Shown piece after piece: positions 45,411-54,614 of a stretch of 64,000 nucleotides of DNA. Below the pieces are notes generated by a model, which ran no database searches, was not told the origin of the DNA, and saw only the letters and a program-made list of their open reading frames with translations. The translations under genes and the position numbers were made by a program. The DNA is from Phormidesmis sp963789215 (lineage in GTDB: Bacteria; Cyanobacteriota; Cyanobacteriia; Phormidesmidales; Phormidesmidaceae): the NCBI GenBank assembly GCA_963789215.1, contig CAWBJY010000008.1, positions 1-64,000 of the forward strand, in the 5' to 3' direction. Within the stretch, counting starts at the first letter, position 1; each line of letters starts with the position of its first letter.

Positions 45411-48260
45411 CTAACGATTATCCTGACGAATAAACAGCTTTTCTAGCTCTATCCATACAAACAGCAGGCTGCTAAAGCCTACGCATACTGCCAGCTCGCG
45501 AAAAGAGAGAAAGTGAGTCCCGAAGAAATCTCTCAGCGGGGGTACATAAATCAGCAATAGCTGTAAAACGGTTGTAACCACCACCGCCAGCAGTACATAC
45601 GGATTAGAAAACTGCGACATCTCTATCGCCAGCCGACGGTCGGAGCGAACCGCGATCGCATGGCCCATCTGCGACAAACACAGCATCGTAAACACCATCG
45701 TCTTCCACCGATCCGGATTGCCAAACGCACTCCCCGCCCCCTGGTGCGTATAGCGGTAGGCCCACAGCATCAGCGACACCGCCAAAATCGCAAACACAAT
45801 CCCGACCCGCACCATATACCAGCCCAGCCCACGCGCAAAAATACTCTCTTTCGGATCGTGCGGTGGCCGATCCATCATGTTCGGCTCCGGCGGCTCCATC
45901 GCCAGTGCCAGCGCCGGAAACCCGTCCGTCACCAAATTCATCCACAAAATTTGCAACGGCGTCAGCGGCACCGCCACAATCGGCAGCAGCAGCGGCGACA
46001 GCGCAATGGTAATCACCTCTCCAATATTCGATCCCAAAATGTACTTCACAAACCGGCGAATGTTGCTATACACCACCCGCCCCTCTTCCGCCGCCGCCAC
46101 AATCGAAGCAAAATTATCATCTAGCAGCACCATATCGCTCGCTTCCTTGCTCACGTCGGTGCCCGTAATTCCCATTGCAATGCCAATATCTGCCTGCTTC
46201 AGCGCGGGCGCGTCATTCACCCCATCGCCCGTCATCGCCACCACCTGATTCTGCGCCTGCAACGCCCGCACAATCCGCAGCTTATGCTCCGGCGAAACCC
46301 TGGCATACACGCTAGTAGAGCCGACCACCGCCTCTAGCTCCCGCTGATCCATCGCCTCAATTTCCCGGCCAGAAAACGCTTTAGCTTCGGCATCCACCAT
46401 TCCTAGCTCTACCGCCAGCGATCGCGCCGTCAAAGGATGATCTCCCGTAATCATCACCGGCCGAATCCCCGCCTGCTGGCAGCGCCGAACCGCCTCGTAC
46501 ACCTCAGGCCGAGCCGCATCCATCATCGCTACCAAACCCAGCCAAATCAGCCCATTCTCCGCCGCATCTTCCGTCATTTCATCCGCAGCCTGCTTAACCG
46601 CAGGCCGAGTCGCCGACCCGCTTTCTAAGTGGCCCATCGTCTTATAGGCAAACCCTAGCACCCGCTTCCCTTCCCCAGCTAGCGCCTCAGTCTTCTGCAA
46701 AATCTCCTGCCGATCCGCCTCGCTCAGCTTGCGATCGCCTTCACCCATAAAATCGCACTTCTCTAGCAGCAGTTCCGCCGACCCCTTCGCAAAAATCGCC
46801 GCCGCCGCATCCAGCCCCAGCTGATTCTCCTTCGGCACCTTCACCACCACGCTCATCCGCTTCCGCTCCGAAGAAAACGGAAACTCATCTAGCCGCTCAA
46901 ACGCGTACTCCAGCGTTTTCTTCTCCAGCCCCGCCTTCGCCGCTAGCGTCACCAGCGCCCCTTCTGTCGGGTCGCCCACAATCGCCCAGGCGCCATCTTC
47001 CTGCTGCAATGCCGCATCGTTGCACAGCGCACAGTTCAACAACAATAAAGCCAGCGTCGGCTTCTCCAAAGGACTAATCACCTCATCCTTCAGCCGAAAA
47101 TCTCCCTCCGGTGCATAGCCCGCCCCGCTCACTGAGAAGTCCTGCTCAAACGGCAGCCCCACCACATGCACCGACTGCGCCACCATCTTGTTCTGCGTCA
47201 GCGTCCCCGTCTTATCCGAGCAAATCGTCGTTACCGACCCCAACGTCTCCACCGCCGGCAATCTCCGCACCAGCGCACTCCGCTTCACCATCCGCTGCGT
47301 CCCAATCGCCAGCGTCACCGTAATCACCGCTGGCAATCCCTCTGGCACCACCGCCACCGCCATACTCAGCGAAACCGTCAGCAGATCCTCAAAGGCCCCC
47401 GGCCCCCCGGCCAGCGTACCGCCGATCACCACCAGCGCCACCAAGCTCAGCGACCCAATTACCAGCACATTCCCTAGTTGCTTCAGCCGCTGCTGCAAAG
47501 GCGTCGTTAGCGCCGACACCGACTGAATCATCTGCGCAATCTTCCCTAGCTCAGTCTCCATCGCCGTGCGCGTCACCAGCATTTTGCCGCGCCCATGCAC
47601 CACCTCAGTCCCCTGAAAAACCAGATTCTTCCGCTCCGCCAGCGCCACATCTTCAGCGAGCGTATCCGCCGCCCGCTTCTCCACCGCCGTCGCCTCACCT
47701 GTTAGCGCCGACTCGCGCACCTGCAAAGCCGCCGCCGCTAGTAGCCGACCATCCGCCGCCACCTGATCGCCCGCCTCTAGCAGCACCACATCGCCTGGCA
47801 CCAGATCTTGCGCCGAAATCTGCCGCCGCTCGCCGTCCCGCAGCGCCGCTACCGTCGGTGAAGACATACTCTTTAGCGCCGCTAGCGCATCCTCCGCCCG
47901 GCTCTCTTGCAAGTAACCTAGCACCGCATTCAAAAGAACAATGGCCGAAATCGCGATCGCATCTTTCGGAAACTTCCCCGCGCGAATATCCAGTACCGCC
48001 GCCACAATCGCCACCCCGATTAGCATCAGCAGCATGACATCTGCAAACTGATCGCCCAAAATCTCCAGCCGACTGCGCCCGCCCGTCTCCTTCAGTTCAT
48101 TCGGCCCATACTCCTGCTGTCGCCGCACCGCCTCAGATTGGCTCAGGCCAGCATCAATATCACTGCTCAAAGCCTCTACCGCCTGTTCCACATCCAGGCA
48201 GTGCCACTGCTGATCTTTCTTCTCGGGTGTAGACTGAGCCGACGACTGAGCCATAGTCAT
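45411..48260 (-). CDS. Cation-translocating P-type ATPase, type II (Ca2+/PacL-like), 949 aa
   Basis: Ten predicted membrane helices with the N-terminal cation-ATPase domain, the actuator motif TGEA in ESALTGEATAV, the phosphorylated Asp349 in CSDKTGTLTQN, the hinge TGDGVNDAPA and the P-domain end GSNIGEVITIA. The intramembrane PEGL in VPEGLPAVIT and the six C-terminal helices fit type IIA/IIB pumps such as cyanobacterial PacL and Pma1-like ATPases. The ion (Ca2+, Mn2+ or other) is not decided by sequence alone. The ATG at 48260 is used; an in-frame ATG at 48284 is the alternative. Confidence 0.92.
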   Translation of the reverse strand: MTMAQSSAQSTPEKKDQQWHCLDVEQAVEALSSDIDAGLSQSEAVRRQQEYGPNELKETGGRSRLEILGDQFADVMLLMLIGVAIVAAVLDIRAGKFPKDAIAISAIVLLNAVLGYLQESRAEDALAALKSMSSPTVAALRDGERRQISAQDLVPGDVVLLEAGDQVAADGRLLAAAALQVRESALTGEATAVEKRAADTLAEDVALAERKNLVFQGTEVVHGRGKMLVTRTAMETELGKIAQMIQSVSALTTPLQQRLKQLGNVLVIGSLSLVALVVIGGTLAGGPGAFEDLLTVSLSMAVAVVPEGLPAVITVTLAIGTQRMVKRSALVRRLPAVETLGSVTTICSDKTGTLTQNKMVAQSVHVVGLPFEQDFSVSGAGYAPEGDFRLKDEVISPLEKPTLALLLLNCALCNDAALQQEDGAWAIVGDPTEGALVTLAAKAGLEKKTLEYAFERLDEFPFSSERKRMSVVVKVPKENQLGLDAAAAIFAKGSAELLLEKCDFMGEGDRKLSEADRQEILQKTEALAGEGKRVLGFAYKTMGHLESGSATRPAVKQAADEMTEDAAENGLIWLGLVAMMDAARPEVYEAVRRCQQAGIRPVMITGDHPLTARSLAVELGMVDAEAKAFSGREIEAMDQRELEAVVGSTSVYARVSPEHKLRIVRALQAQNQVVAMTGDGVNDAPALKQADIGIAMGITGTDVSKEASDMVLLDDNFASIVAAAEEGRVVYSNIRRFVKYILGSNIGEVITIALSPLLLPIVAVPLTPLQILWMNLVTDGFPALALAMEPPEPNMMDRPPHDPKESIFARGLGWYMVRVGIVFAILAVSLMLWAYRYTHQGAGSAFGNPDRWKTMVFTMLCLSQMGHAIAVRSDRRLAIEMSQFSNPYVLLAVVVTTVLQLLLIYVPPLRDFFGTHFLSFRELAVCVGFSSLLFVWIELEKLFIRQDNR

Positions 48261-48352
48261 AAGAAGTACATTCCCTGCACGCATTCTACGAAGCGTTTAA
48301 AGTGTACTCCGAAAGGTTTTCGCAGGTAAGCAATCGCCCCTGTTTAGCGCCG

Positions 48353-48384
48353 CCTACGAATGCACATACCTACGAGCACACATA
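48353..48384. repeat. 16-bp tandem duplication over the stop codon of the hybrid kinase
   Basis: CCTACGAATGCACATA (48353-48368) and CCTACGAGCACACATA (48369-48384) match at 13 of 16 positions. The minus-strand TAG stop (48370-48372) lies in the second block. Confidence 0.82.
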
Positions 48385-49638
48385 AGGAAACTCAATCGTA
48401 AATTTAGTGCCTTCTCCCATCACCGACTCGCAAGAGAGCCGACCGCCATGCTTATCCACAATAATCTGATAGCTAATAGACAAACCTAACCCAGTGCCTT
48501 TGCCAATATCTTTAGTCGTAAAGAAAGGATCAAACAGCTTTGCCTGAGTTTTTGCGCTCATGCCAGGGCCATTATCGGCGATCGCAATTCTCACCCAATC
48601 CCCGTCTACAATCTCCGTCTCAATCCAAATCGCATCAGGCTCAGCCTTACTCACTTGCAAAGAATCGCGATCGCTATCCTCCTCAAACGCATCAATCGCA
48701 TTACCAACAATATTCATAATCACCTGATTCAGCTGGCTTGGATAACAGCTAACCGGAGGAACCTGCCCATACTGACGAATCACCGGAATCTCAGGTCGAG
48801 CGGGGCTTGACTTAAGCCGACTGCTCAAAATCACCAGCGTACTTTCAATCCCCTCATGAATATCAACACATTTGCGCTCAGCCTCATCAAGACGAGAAAA
48901 ATTTCGCAAAGAGAGTACCAGCTTGCGAATACGAACTGTCCCATTCGACAGAGAATCTAGCAGTTTATCGAGATCTTTCCGCAGAAAGTCCAGATCTATA
49001 TCTTCCAGGCAATCTTTAACCTCGGTTTTTGGATTGGGATAACACGCCTGATAGCAATCAATCAGCGTCACCAAATCTTGAACATAGTTCCTAGCAGGCT
49101 TCAAATTGCCATAGATAAAGTTAATAGGATTGTTAATCTCATGAGCAACGCCCGCCATCATCTGCCCTAGCGACGACATTTTCTCACTTTGTACCAGCTG
49201 AATTTTAGTCTGCTCAAGCTGAGCCAAGTGCGCCTTCTCTTGCGCAACGACCTTCAGCGTTTTCTCTAACGTAGTAACCAAATCCTGAAAATTAATCGGC
49301 TTAGTCACAAAATCAAACGCACCGCTGTTCATAGCCGCACGAATATTTGCCATATCGTTGTAGGCCGATACCACCACCGTTTTAGGCGGCTGTTCTAGGG
49401 TGCTAAGTCTCTCAATTAGCGCCAGTCCGTCCATCACTGGCATGTTAATGTCTGTTAGCACCATATCAACAGCAGGCATTTCAACAGCAGACGTTTCAAC
49501 AACCTGCTGAAACGCTTGTGCGCCGTTGCTCGCAAAGGTAAAAAGATACTCCCCATTACGAATCTTATGTCGAAATTTTTGAGTAATGAGCGCCTCAATA
49601 TCAGGTTCATCATCAACAACTAAAATATGGTGAGTCAC
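48370..49638 (-). CDS. Hybrid response regulator-histidine kinase, 422 aa
   Basis: An N-terminal receiver domain (about 1-125) has the acidic pair Asp9/Asp10, phosphoacceptor Asp63 in LTDINMPVMDG and Lys113 in TKPINF. A short coiled coil follows, then phosphoacceptor His166 in GVAHEINNPINF and an HATPase domain (DNGPGMSAK, GTGLGLSISY). This receiver-first order suits an intermediate in a phosphorelay. It is the last gene of a three-gene run: sensor kinase (51913-50114), receiver (50071-49661), then this protein, with gaps of 42 and 22 bp. An in-frame 15-bp tandem duplication lies near 49468-49498. Confidence 0.92.
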   Translation of the reverse strand: MTHHILVVDDEPDIEALITQKFRHKIRNGEYLFTFASNGAQAFQQVVETSAVEMPAVDMVLTDINMPVMDGLALIERLSTLEQPPKTVVVSAYNDMANIRAAMNSGAFDFVTKPINFQDLVTTLEKTLKVVAQEKAHLAQLEQTKIQLVQSEKMSSLGQMMAGVAHEINNPINFIYGNLKPARNYVQDLVTLIDCYQACYPNPKTEVKDCLEDIDLDFLRKDLDKLLDSLSNGTVRIRKLVLSLRNFSRLDEAERKCVDIHEGIESTLVILSSRLKSSPARPEIPVIRQYGQVPPVSCYPSQLNQVIMNIVGNAIDAFEEDSDRDSLQVSKAEPDAIWIETEIVDGDWVRIAIADNGPGMSAKTQAKLFDPFFTTKDIGKGTGLGLSISYQIIVDKHGGRLSCESVMGEGTKFTIEFPYVCS

Positions 49639-49660
49639 AGCTTCTGGCCTTTCGGGTTTG

Positions 49661-50071
49661 CTAGTTTACGGCCGATCGAGCAGTAGACTCGCTCAGGCTA
49701 AAAATATCTTGCTTAAGCTGATCAAAGTTCACGGGCTTATTAATAAAACCGCTAGCACCATAGTCTCTAGCAATTTTCTGGCTTTGCTCATCGCCATAAG
49801 CAGTCACCATAAAAACCGTCAGGCTAGGATACTTCTCCTTAATCACTCGCAAAAGCTCTAAACCGTTCATCCCCGGCATATTAATATCCGAAAGTATCAA
49901 AGTCGCCTCCGCCCGCGCCTTTGGTGATTCCAAATAAAGTAAAGCTGCCGCCGCCGACAGTTCAAAATGGAACTCAATTTTTTTCGCCTTAATATCTCTA
50001 CGAAACTTCTGTCGAAACATCGGTTCAACATCAGGCTCATCATCAACGACTAAAATATGAACAGTCTGCAT
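49661..50071 (-). CDS. Stand-alone response regulator (receiver only), 136 aa
   Basis: A single receiver domain with DDEPDVEP (acidic pocket), phosphoacceptor Asp in LSDINMPGMNG (residue 62) and Lys in NKPVNF. There is no output domain, so it acts as a CheY-like or Spo0F-like phosphate shuttle. The ATG at 50071 is chosen over a GTG at 50074. It lies between a membrane sensor kinase and a hybrid kinase on the same strand. Its receiver closely resembles that of the downstream hybrid protein (both have FRQKFRRDI/ITQKFRHKI-like helices), so one probably arose from the other. Confidence 0.92.
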   Translation of the reverse strand: MQTVHILVVDDEPDVEPMFRQKFRRDIKAKKIEFHFELSAAAALLYLESPKARAEATLILSDINMPGMNGLELLRVIKEKYPSLTVFMVTAYGDEQSQKIARDYGASGFINKPVNFDQLKQDIFSLSESTARSAVN

Positions 50072-50077
50072 CACGAT

Positions 50078-50101
50078 AACAAGTAAGTAAACAAGTAAGT
50101 A
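50078..50101. repeat. 12-bp tandem duplication between sensor and receiver genes
   Basis: AACAAGTAAGTA occurs at 50078-50089 and exactly again at 50090-50101. Confidence 0.92.
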
Positions 50102-50113
50102 ATTAGAAGAACC

Positions 50114-51913
50114 TTACGCACCCTTTTTCAATTGAGGTAGCGTCACCACAAAATCGGTATAGCGCCCCACTTCAGACGCTACTTCCATCTGGCCACAGTG
50201 CTGATCAACAATAATGCCGTAGCTTAAAGACATTCCTAAGCCCGTCCCTTCTCCAGTCGGTTTAGTCGTAAAAAACTGATCGAAGATTTTAGACTTTATC
50301 TCTGGAGACATCCCCGTACCGTTATCTCGAATATAAACCTCTACACTGTCCCCCCGGTTGCGCGTACGCACCTTAAGCAACGGAGTAAAGCCATTGCCCT
50401 CAGAAAGCTGCCGTTGATAAATGGCGTAGCAGGCATTGCTAGCAATATTGAGGAAAACGCGGTTAAGATCTTGAGCGCTGCCTCGAATTAGCGGAAGGTT
50501 CTGGTCATAGTCATTGTCAAACTCTAAATTAAAAGCTGATTGCTTAGCGCGCATCCCGTGATAGGCCAGATTAACCGCCTCAGCCACCAGCGCATTAACA
50601 TCAATCATTGACCATTCCACTTCGCCGCTGCGCGAATGCATCAGCATGTTAGCGACTATCTTGTCGGCTCGCTTACCATGATGATCAATTTTGCTGATAT
50701 TTGCCCTGAGCGTATCGACAATCTCAGCCGCGTCTGCAAAGAACGCTGGATTAAGCTGCTCTTTTTGAGCTTCGAGTGCTTCGTTAAGCTCATCTGCTAG
50801 CTCAACAGAGAGTTCGGAAAAGTTATTCACAAAGTTCAGCGGATTCTTAATCTCGTGAGCGATTCCTGCGCTTAGCGATCCTAGTGAGGCTAGCCGCTCT
50901 TGAGCAATCATCTGCTTTTGGGTTGAAACTAGCTTCTGGTTAGCATTTGATAGCTCTTGAGTGCGGATTCTTTGCTCCAAAAGCAAATTATTCACTCGCT
51001 GAAGCAGCAGATTAAACGACGCAGCGACATTGCCTACTTCATCGTCGCCAACAACGTCAGCTTGCAGATCAAAATCATCGCTTTGGGTCACCGCCAGCGC
51101 CGTTGCCTCCATCGACTTTAGCGGCGTAGAAATAGAGCGGCTGATGAGCGCAGCCAGAAGCGCTGCGCTTCCCGCAGAAAGCACCATGCTCAAAACAATA
51201 ATCCAGTTACGTAAACGCTGAGCCAATTCTGCTGCCTGCTGCGCCTCGCGAAGCTGACGGTTAGCATCTTCAAGAATAGAAACCAAATTGTCTGAAATGC
51301 TATCGAAGGCGATCGCCAGCTCGCTGTTTGTAAAAGTAAGAAGTCTTTGTTGGGCGGTCTCTATTTTTTCTGACGTATTTAATGTGTCAGGATCAATTGA
51401 TTGGACTAGGCTATCGAGTTCTTTCAAATAAGCTTGAGGAATGCCATCGTACGTCTCTAGAAATTCTTGAATCCTCGCAGCGTTTACTAAATCAGAACTA
51501 CTGCGATCGCCTAACGATTTGCCTACAAAAATCTCCAGTGACTGCAAAAGAGAGTTTATAGTCTCAGCATGTTTAAGAATATGGCTGTATTCTTCTTGAA
51601 AGTCCGTCGGGGATTCGCTCAGAGGAATAAGCTGCTGTTGATGCGTTCTAGCTTGTAGAACGCCTGCTTGCAGCTGAGAGAGTAAGCTAATTTCTGTTTG
51701 AACCCGCACTTCCGTTTTTAGCGCTTTGCTTTGATAAAAGTTACCGATTGCGATACCTGCACCTGTACCCGCAAACGCCAAACCCAGTGCCAAAGAAAAT
51801 CCCGTTGTGATTCGTTGACTTACCTTGAAGCGGCTTAAGAAACGCTGCCCAGCCTTTGAAAGTTCAGGCGTAGGAGACGACGAGCTAGCTAAAGATACCG
51901 ATAAAGAATTCAT
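50114..51913 (-). CDS. Membrane sensor histidine kinase with HAMP domain, 599 aa
   Basis: Two membrane helices (about 34-56 and 238-260) enclose a helical periplasmic sensor domain of about 180 residues. A HAMP domain (RSISTPLKSMEATALAV), coiled coil and His kinase core follow, with the phosphoacceptor in GIAHEIKNPLNF and HATPase motifs DNGTGMSPE and GTGLGMSLSY. The ATG at 51913 (MNSLSVSLASS) is chosen over an upstream TTG. It is first in the apparent phosphorelay operon. The ligand is unknown; the helical sensor resembles four-helix-bundle chemosensory types. Confidence 0.92.
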   Translation of the reverse strand: MNSLSVSLASSSSPTPELSKAGQRFLSRFKVSQRITTGFSLALGLAFAGTGAGIAIGNFYQSKALKTEVRVQTEISLLSQLQAGVLQARTHQQQLIPLSESPTDFQEEYSHILKHAETINSLLQSLEIFVGKSLGDRSSSDLVNAARIQEFLETYDGIPQAYLKELDSLVQSIDPDTLNTSEKIETAQQRLLTFTNSELAIAFDSISDNLVSILEDANRQLREAQQAAELAQRLRNWIIVLSMVLSAGSAALLAALISRSISTPLKSMEATALAVTQSDDFDLQADVVGDDEVGNVAASFNLLLQRVNNLLLEQRIRTQELSNANQKLVSTQKQMIAQERLASLGSLSAGIAHEIKNPLNFVNNFSELSVELADELNEALEAQKEQLNPAFFADAAEIVDTLRANISKIDHHGKRADKIVANMLMHSRSGEVEWSMIDVNALVAEAVNLAYHGMRAKQSAFNLEFDNDYDQNLPLIRGSAQDLNRVFLNIASNACYAIYQRQLSEGNGFTPLLKVRTRNRGDSVEVYIRDNGTGMSPEIKSKIFDQFFTTKPTGEGTGLGMSLSYGIIVDQHCGQMEVASEVGRYTDFVVTLPQLKKGA

Positions 51914-52057
51914 AGAGCAGGCTTCCAAATATACCAAAACTTTATGGTTATGCCAGTATGCCCATGGATCTAAAAACCCTATTCTTCAGGTCATAAAATT
52001 TGTTGTAGCACAGAATTCTTCTCATCTTCTATCTGAGCCAGTCTTGAACATTCTGAG

Positions 52058-53854
52058 CTAATCTCGAACATAAAGATAAATATAGCCATTCTCGTTACGC
52101 TCTATCGCCCCCGAAAAGCCGTCTCGATCAAAGTCAAAGCGATCGCGATCCCCCTTTCTTACCGCCTCCAATCCATTCTCAATCTTCCGAGTAGATCGCC
52201 CGTCTAACATTCCTAGCAAAGCCGTTCTCATCACCAGTCGATCGGTCGAAGGAGAAAACGCCGCCTCCGACTGAAGCACATTCAGCTCGCCCGAGCCGTA
52301 CGTATAAGCTAGCTCCACCCGGTTAGGCACTAGGCTATAAACTGCCGTATCATACCCATTAGCAGACTCTGTTCGAGTTGGCGAGCCCAACCGGTCGCGC
52401 ACCTGATCTTCAGAAGATCCAGGCGGAATACCCGGTACGGTAGGCACAGAACCATCGCTTCCAGACTGATCGTTTGCCGAGTTACCAATTGTCTCTAATA
52501 CAGTCGGAACCAGCCCCTCCGCAGGCGAGCCAGTATCTTCTGGCAAAGGCGTATAGTCAGGCTCATCAGAATTTTCTACCTCAGATTCACTCGCTAAGTC
52601 TTCAGCCTGTTCTTGCTTTTCTTTCTTCGGCTTCTTGATATCAGGCCATTTCACCTCAGGAAAGTCTATGCTTTCAGGCAGCTTCACCTCATCTGGCAAA
52701 CCCAGATCAGGCGGGGTCGCTAGGCTGTTATTTGCCTGCTGATAAAGCCAATAGCCACCGCCCGCCACCGCGCCCGCGATCGCAATTCCCAAAATCATCA
52801 AAGTAGACGCACAGCCACAGCCCCTGCCTTTCGGCGCAGCCACCGGTGCATAAGCCTCCGACCTTCTCGCCACGCCATACCCAGTAGGCGTCGCCGCCGT
52901 TCTATTTCCAACAGTTGTTCTATTTTGCTGAGTTGGCTGATACGCAGGAGAAACAACTTTAGTCGCCGCCGCAGAAGTTGTTGATCTTCTCGTATCCGGT
53001 TTTCTTGTATCAGGTTTTCTCGTATCCGGCAGCCGAGTCCGAGTCCTCCCCGACAGCTCAGATAGCCATGTCCCCACAGACTGAGGGCGATCCTTCAGCT
53101 CTACTGCCATCCCATGCGCGATCGCCCCGACCACCGCCTCACTCACATCTGGTCGAAGCTGACTAATCGGCGTCAAAGGCGTGCGATCGCGCAGCACTGC
53201 CGCCACCGGCACCTCAGCCGTCAACAGCGTATACAGCGTCGCCGCCAAACCGTACACATCCGTCGCCGCCGACCGCTGCGCCCTCGGCAAATACTGCTCA
53301 ATCGGCGCATACCCTTCAGAGACAATGCTCGTATGCGTCTGCGCCGGATTCTTCGTCAGCTCCCGCGCAATCCCAAAGTCAATCAGCACCGCCTCCCCCG
53401 TAAGCTGATGGATCATAATATTCTGCGGCTTCACATCCCGATGCAGCAGCCCCTTATCATGCACTGCCTGCAGCGCCCCGCCGATCTGCCTAGCGTAAGT
53501 CACCGCCTCGACCTCACCCAGCGGATTACCAGGTAGGACAATATCAGAGAGCGATCGCCCCGGAATATAGTCCATCACCATATACGGCAACCCATCTTCC
53601 ACAAAAAAGTCGCTCACCCGCACCACATTCGCATGGCTACACAGCGCCAGTCGCCTCGCCTCATCCTGAAACTGCCGCTGCAAGTCATCAATATTCGGCG
53701 CATCCCAATAAGACTCATTCAGCGTCTTAATCACGATCACCTGGTCTAAATAAGTCTGGTGCGCCCGAAACGTTAGGCCAAAGCCGCCCCGACCTAGCAC
53801 CTCATCCAGCTTGTACTTGCCCCCTTGCAAAGGTTTTCCAATCAAACTACTCAT
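52058..53854 (-). CDS. Eukaryotic-type Ser/Thr protein kinase with membrane helix and C-terminal extracytoplasmic domain, 598 aa
   Basis: Kinase domain at about 10-290: glycine loop GRGGFG (21-26), Lys43 in VIVIKTL, catalytic HRDVKPQN (138-145) and IDFGIAR (158-164). A Pro/Thr-rich linker with three TRKPD-type repeats (15-bp units near 52985-53025) leads to one membrane helix (about 349-370). An acidic spacer follows, then a final domain with PPGSSEDQVRDRLGSPTRTE, which resembles a BamE/SmpA-like fold. The ATG at 53854 is preferred because the kinase family starts just before the glycine loop; GTG/ATG codons at 53923/53920 are alternatives. Confidence 0.9.
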   Translation of the reverse strand: MSSLIGKPLQGGKYKLDEVLGRGGFGLTFRAHQTYLDQVIVIKTLNESYWDAPNIDDLQRQFQDEARRLALCSHANVVRVSDFFVEDGLPYMVMDYIPGRSLSDIVLPGNPLGEVEAVTYARQIGGALQAVHDKGLLHRDVKPQNIMIHQLTGEAVLIDFGIARELTKNPAQTHTSIVSEGYAPIEQYLPRAQRSAATDVYGLAATLYTLLTAEVPVAAVLRDRTPLTPISQLRPDVSEAVVGAIAHGMAVELKDRPQSVGTWLSELSGRTRTRLPDTRKPDTRKPDTRRSTTSAAATKVVSPAYQPTQQNRTTVGNRTAATPTGYGVARRSEAYAPVAAPKGRGCGCASTLMILGIAIAGAVAGGGYWLYQQANNSLATPPDLGLPDEVKLPESIDFPEVKWPDIKKPKKEKQEQAEDLASESEVENSDEPDYTPLPEDTGSPAEGLVPTVLETIGNSANDQSGSDGSVPTVPGIPPGSSEDQVRDRLGSPTRTESANGYDTAVYSLVPNRVELAYTYGSGELNVLQSEAAFSPSTDRLVMRTALLGMLDGRSTRKIENGLEAVRKGDRDRFDFDRDGFSGAIERNENGYIYLYVRD

Positions 53855-53956
53855 AGACCCACTCGCGATCGCTCCAACTGTCGCCCTCATTGTGTCTTGT
53901 CCTTGGCACGTCGACAACATCACCTGTTCCGGTTTATCAATCCTCTACCAAAGACT

Positions 53957-54118
53957 ATGCAAACTATCGACAAGCCTCGCACCACGGCTTTAGGTCAAAC
54001 TTGGGACAATACTGCTTTTTTGTGGGGACGGGCGATCGCAAAATCGCTCAAACCATCGACAACCTCAAGGCCAACATTACAGAAATCGGCACCGCCTGCG
54101 AACCATTCACCACGCTCA
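53957..54118 (+). pseudogene. 5' fragment of a pepF-like M3 peptidase gene
   Basis: About 162 bp align from the start codon with the first codons of the intact pepF at 56940. Identity is clearly below 100 percent (roughly 85 percent by eye). A one-base deletion near 54022 shifts the frame, so TAFFSG becomes TAFLWG. The match ends at CGCTCA (54118), about 10 bases before the truncated integrase begins. Upstream sequences of the two copies do not match. Confidence 0.85.
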
Positions 54119-54128
54119 GAGCAACCGG

Positions 54129-54350
54129 TTGAGTCGATGCTGCCACATGACGGTCAATGGCTAAATGCGACAAATAGGCTCTGATTTCAGAGGTTCCCAT
54201 GTCCTTGGGGTGGCGCTTGTCGTGAAATAGGATGAAATCGCGAATGTAATAAACATAGGATTTCTCCGTTGACAGACTGAAATGCTTCAGCCTAATCGAT
54301 TCCCGAACTTGATCGAGGAGTCGGGGCGGTTGATGTGAGGACGAGGACAT
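54129..54350 (-). pseudogene. intI: Truncated integron integrase (IntI-type tyrosine recombinase), N-terminal domain only
   Basis: The ATG at 54350 begins about 74 codons that match the core-binding domain of integron integrases: PPRLLDQVRESIRLKHFSL, then YIRDFILFHDKRHP and IRAYLSHLAIDRHVAASTQ. The matching sequence then ends and passes into the reverse strand of the pepF fragment. The whole catalytic domain (Arg-His-Arg-Tyr) is gone, so it cannot recombine. Orientation is as in functional integrons: intI transcribed away from attI and the cassettes. IntI is favoured over XerC/D by sequence and by the adjacent attC sites. Confidence 0.85.
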
Positions 54351-54377
54351 AGATGAGCGCTGTATTAAGTCATATAT

Positions 54378-54590
54378 TTGGGTGCTTAGACAGCAGCTTT
54401 GCCGGATAAGCACATTTGTACTCATACTTAACCTGTCAAGAATGTCAGATAACACCTAGATTTCCCGGATTTACATAGCAAAAATGGCAGTTAACTTCTG
54501 TAAATTGGGGGCTTACACAGCAGCATTGCCAGGTAACGCGGAAAATCAGGATGTTATCTGGCAAAGCTGCTGTTGAATATATAGTTAGGC
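54378..54590. promoter_or_regulatory. attI-like region upstream of intI, ending in the cassette insertion site
   Basis: A degenerate repeat of about 35 bp is present at 54378-54413 and 54506-54540; both copies contain CAGCAGCxTTGCC. An inverted copy of its core (TGGCAAAGCTGCTG) lies at 54559-54572. The region ends in GTTAGGC (54584-54590), the core site where cassette 1 begins. Such direct and inverted integrase-binding repeats before a GTTRRRY core are the layout of attI sites. The intI promoter and the cassette promoter would also be here. Confidence 0.65.
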
Positions 54591-54614
54591 AGCGATATCA
54601 CACTCATCCTAGAC

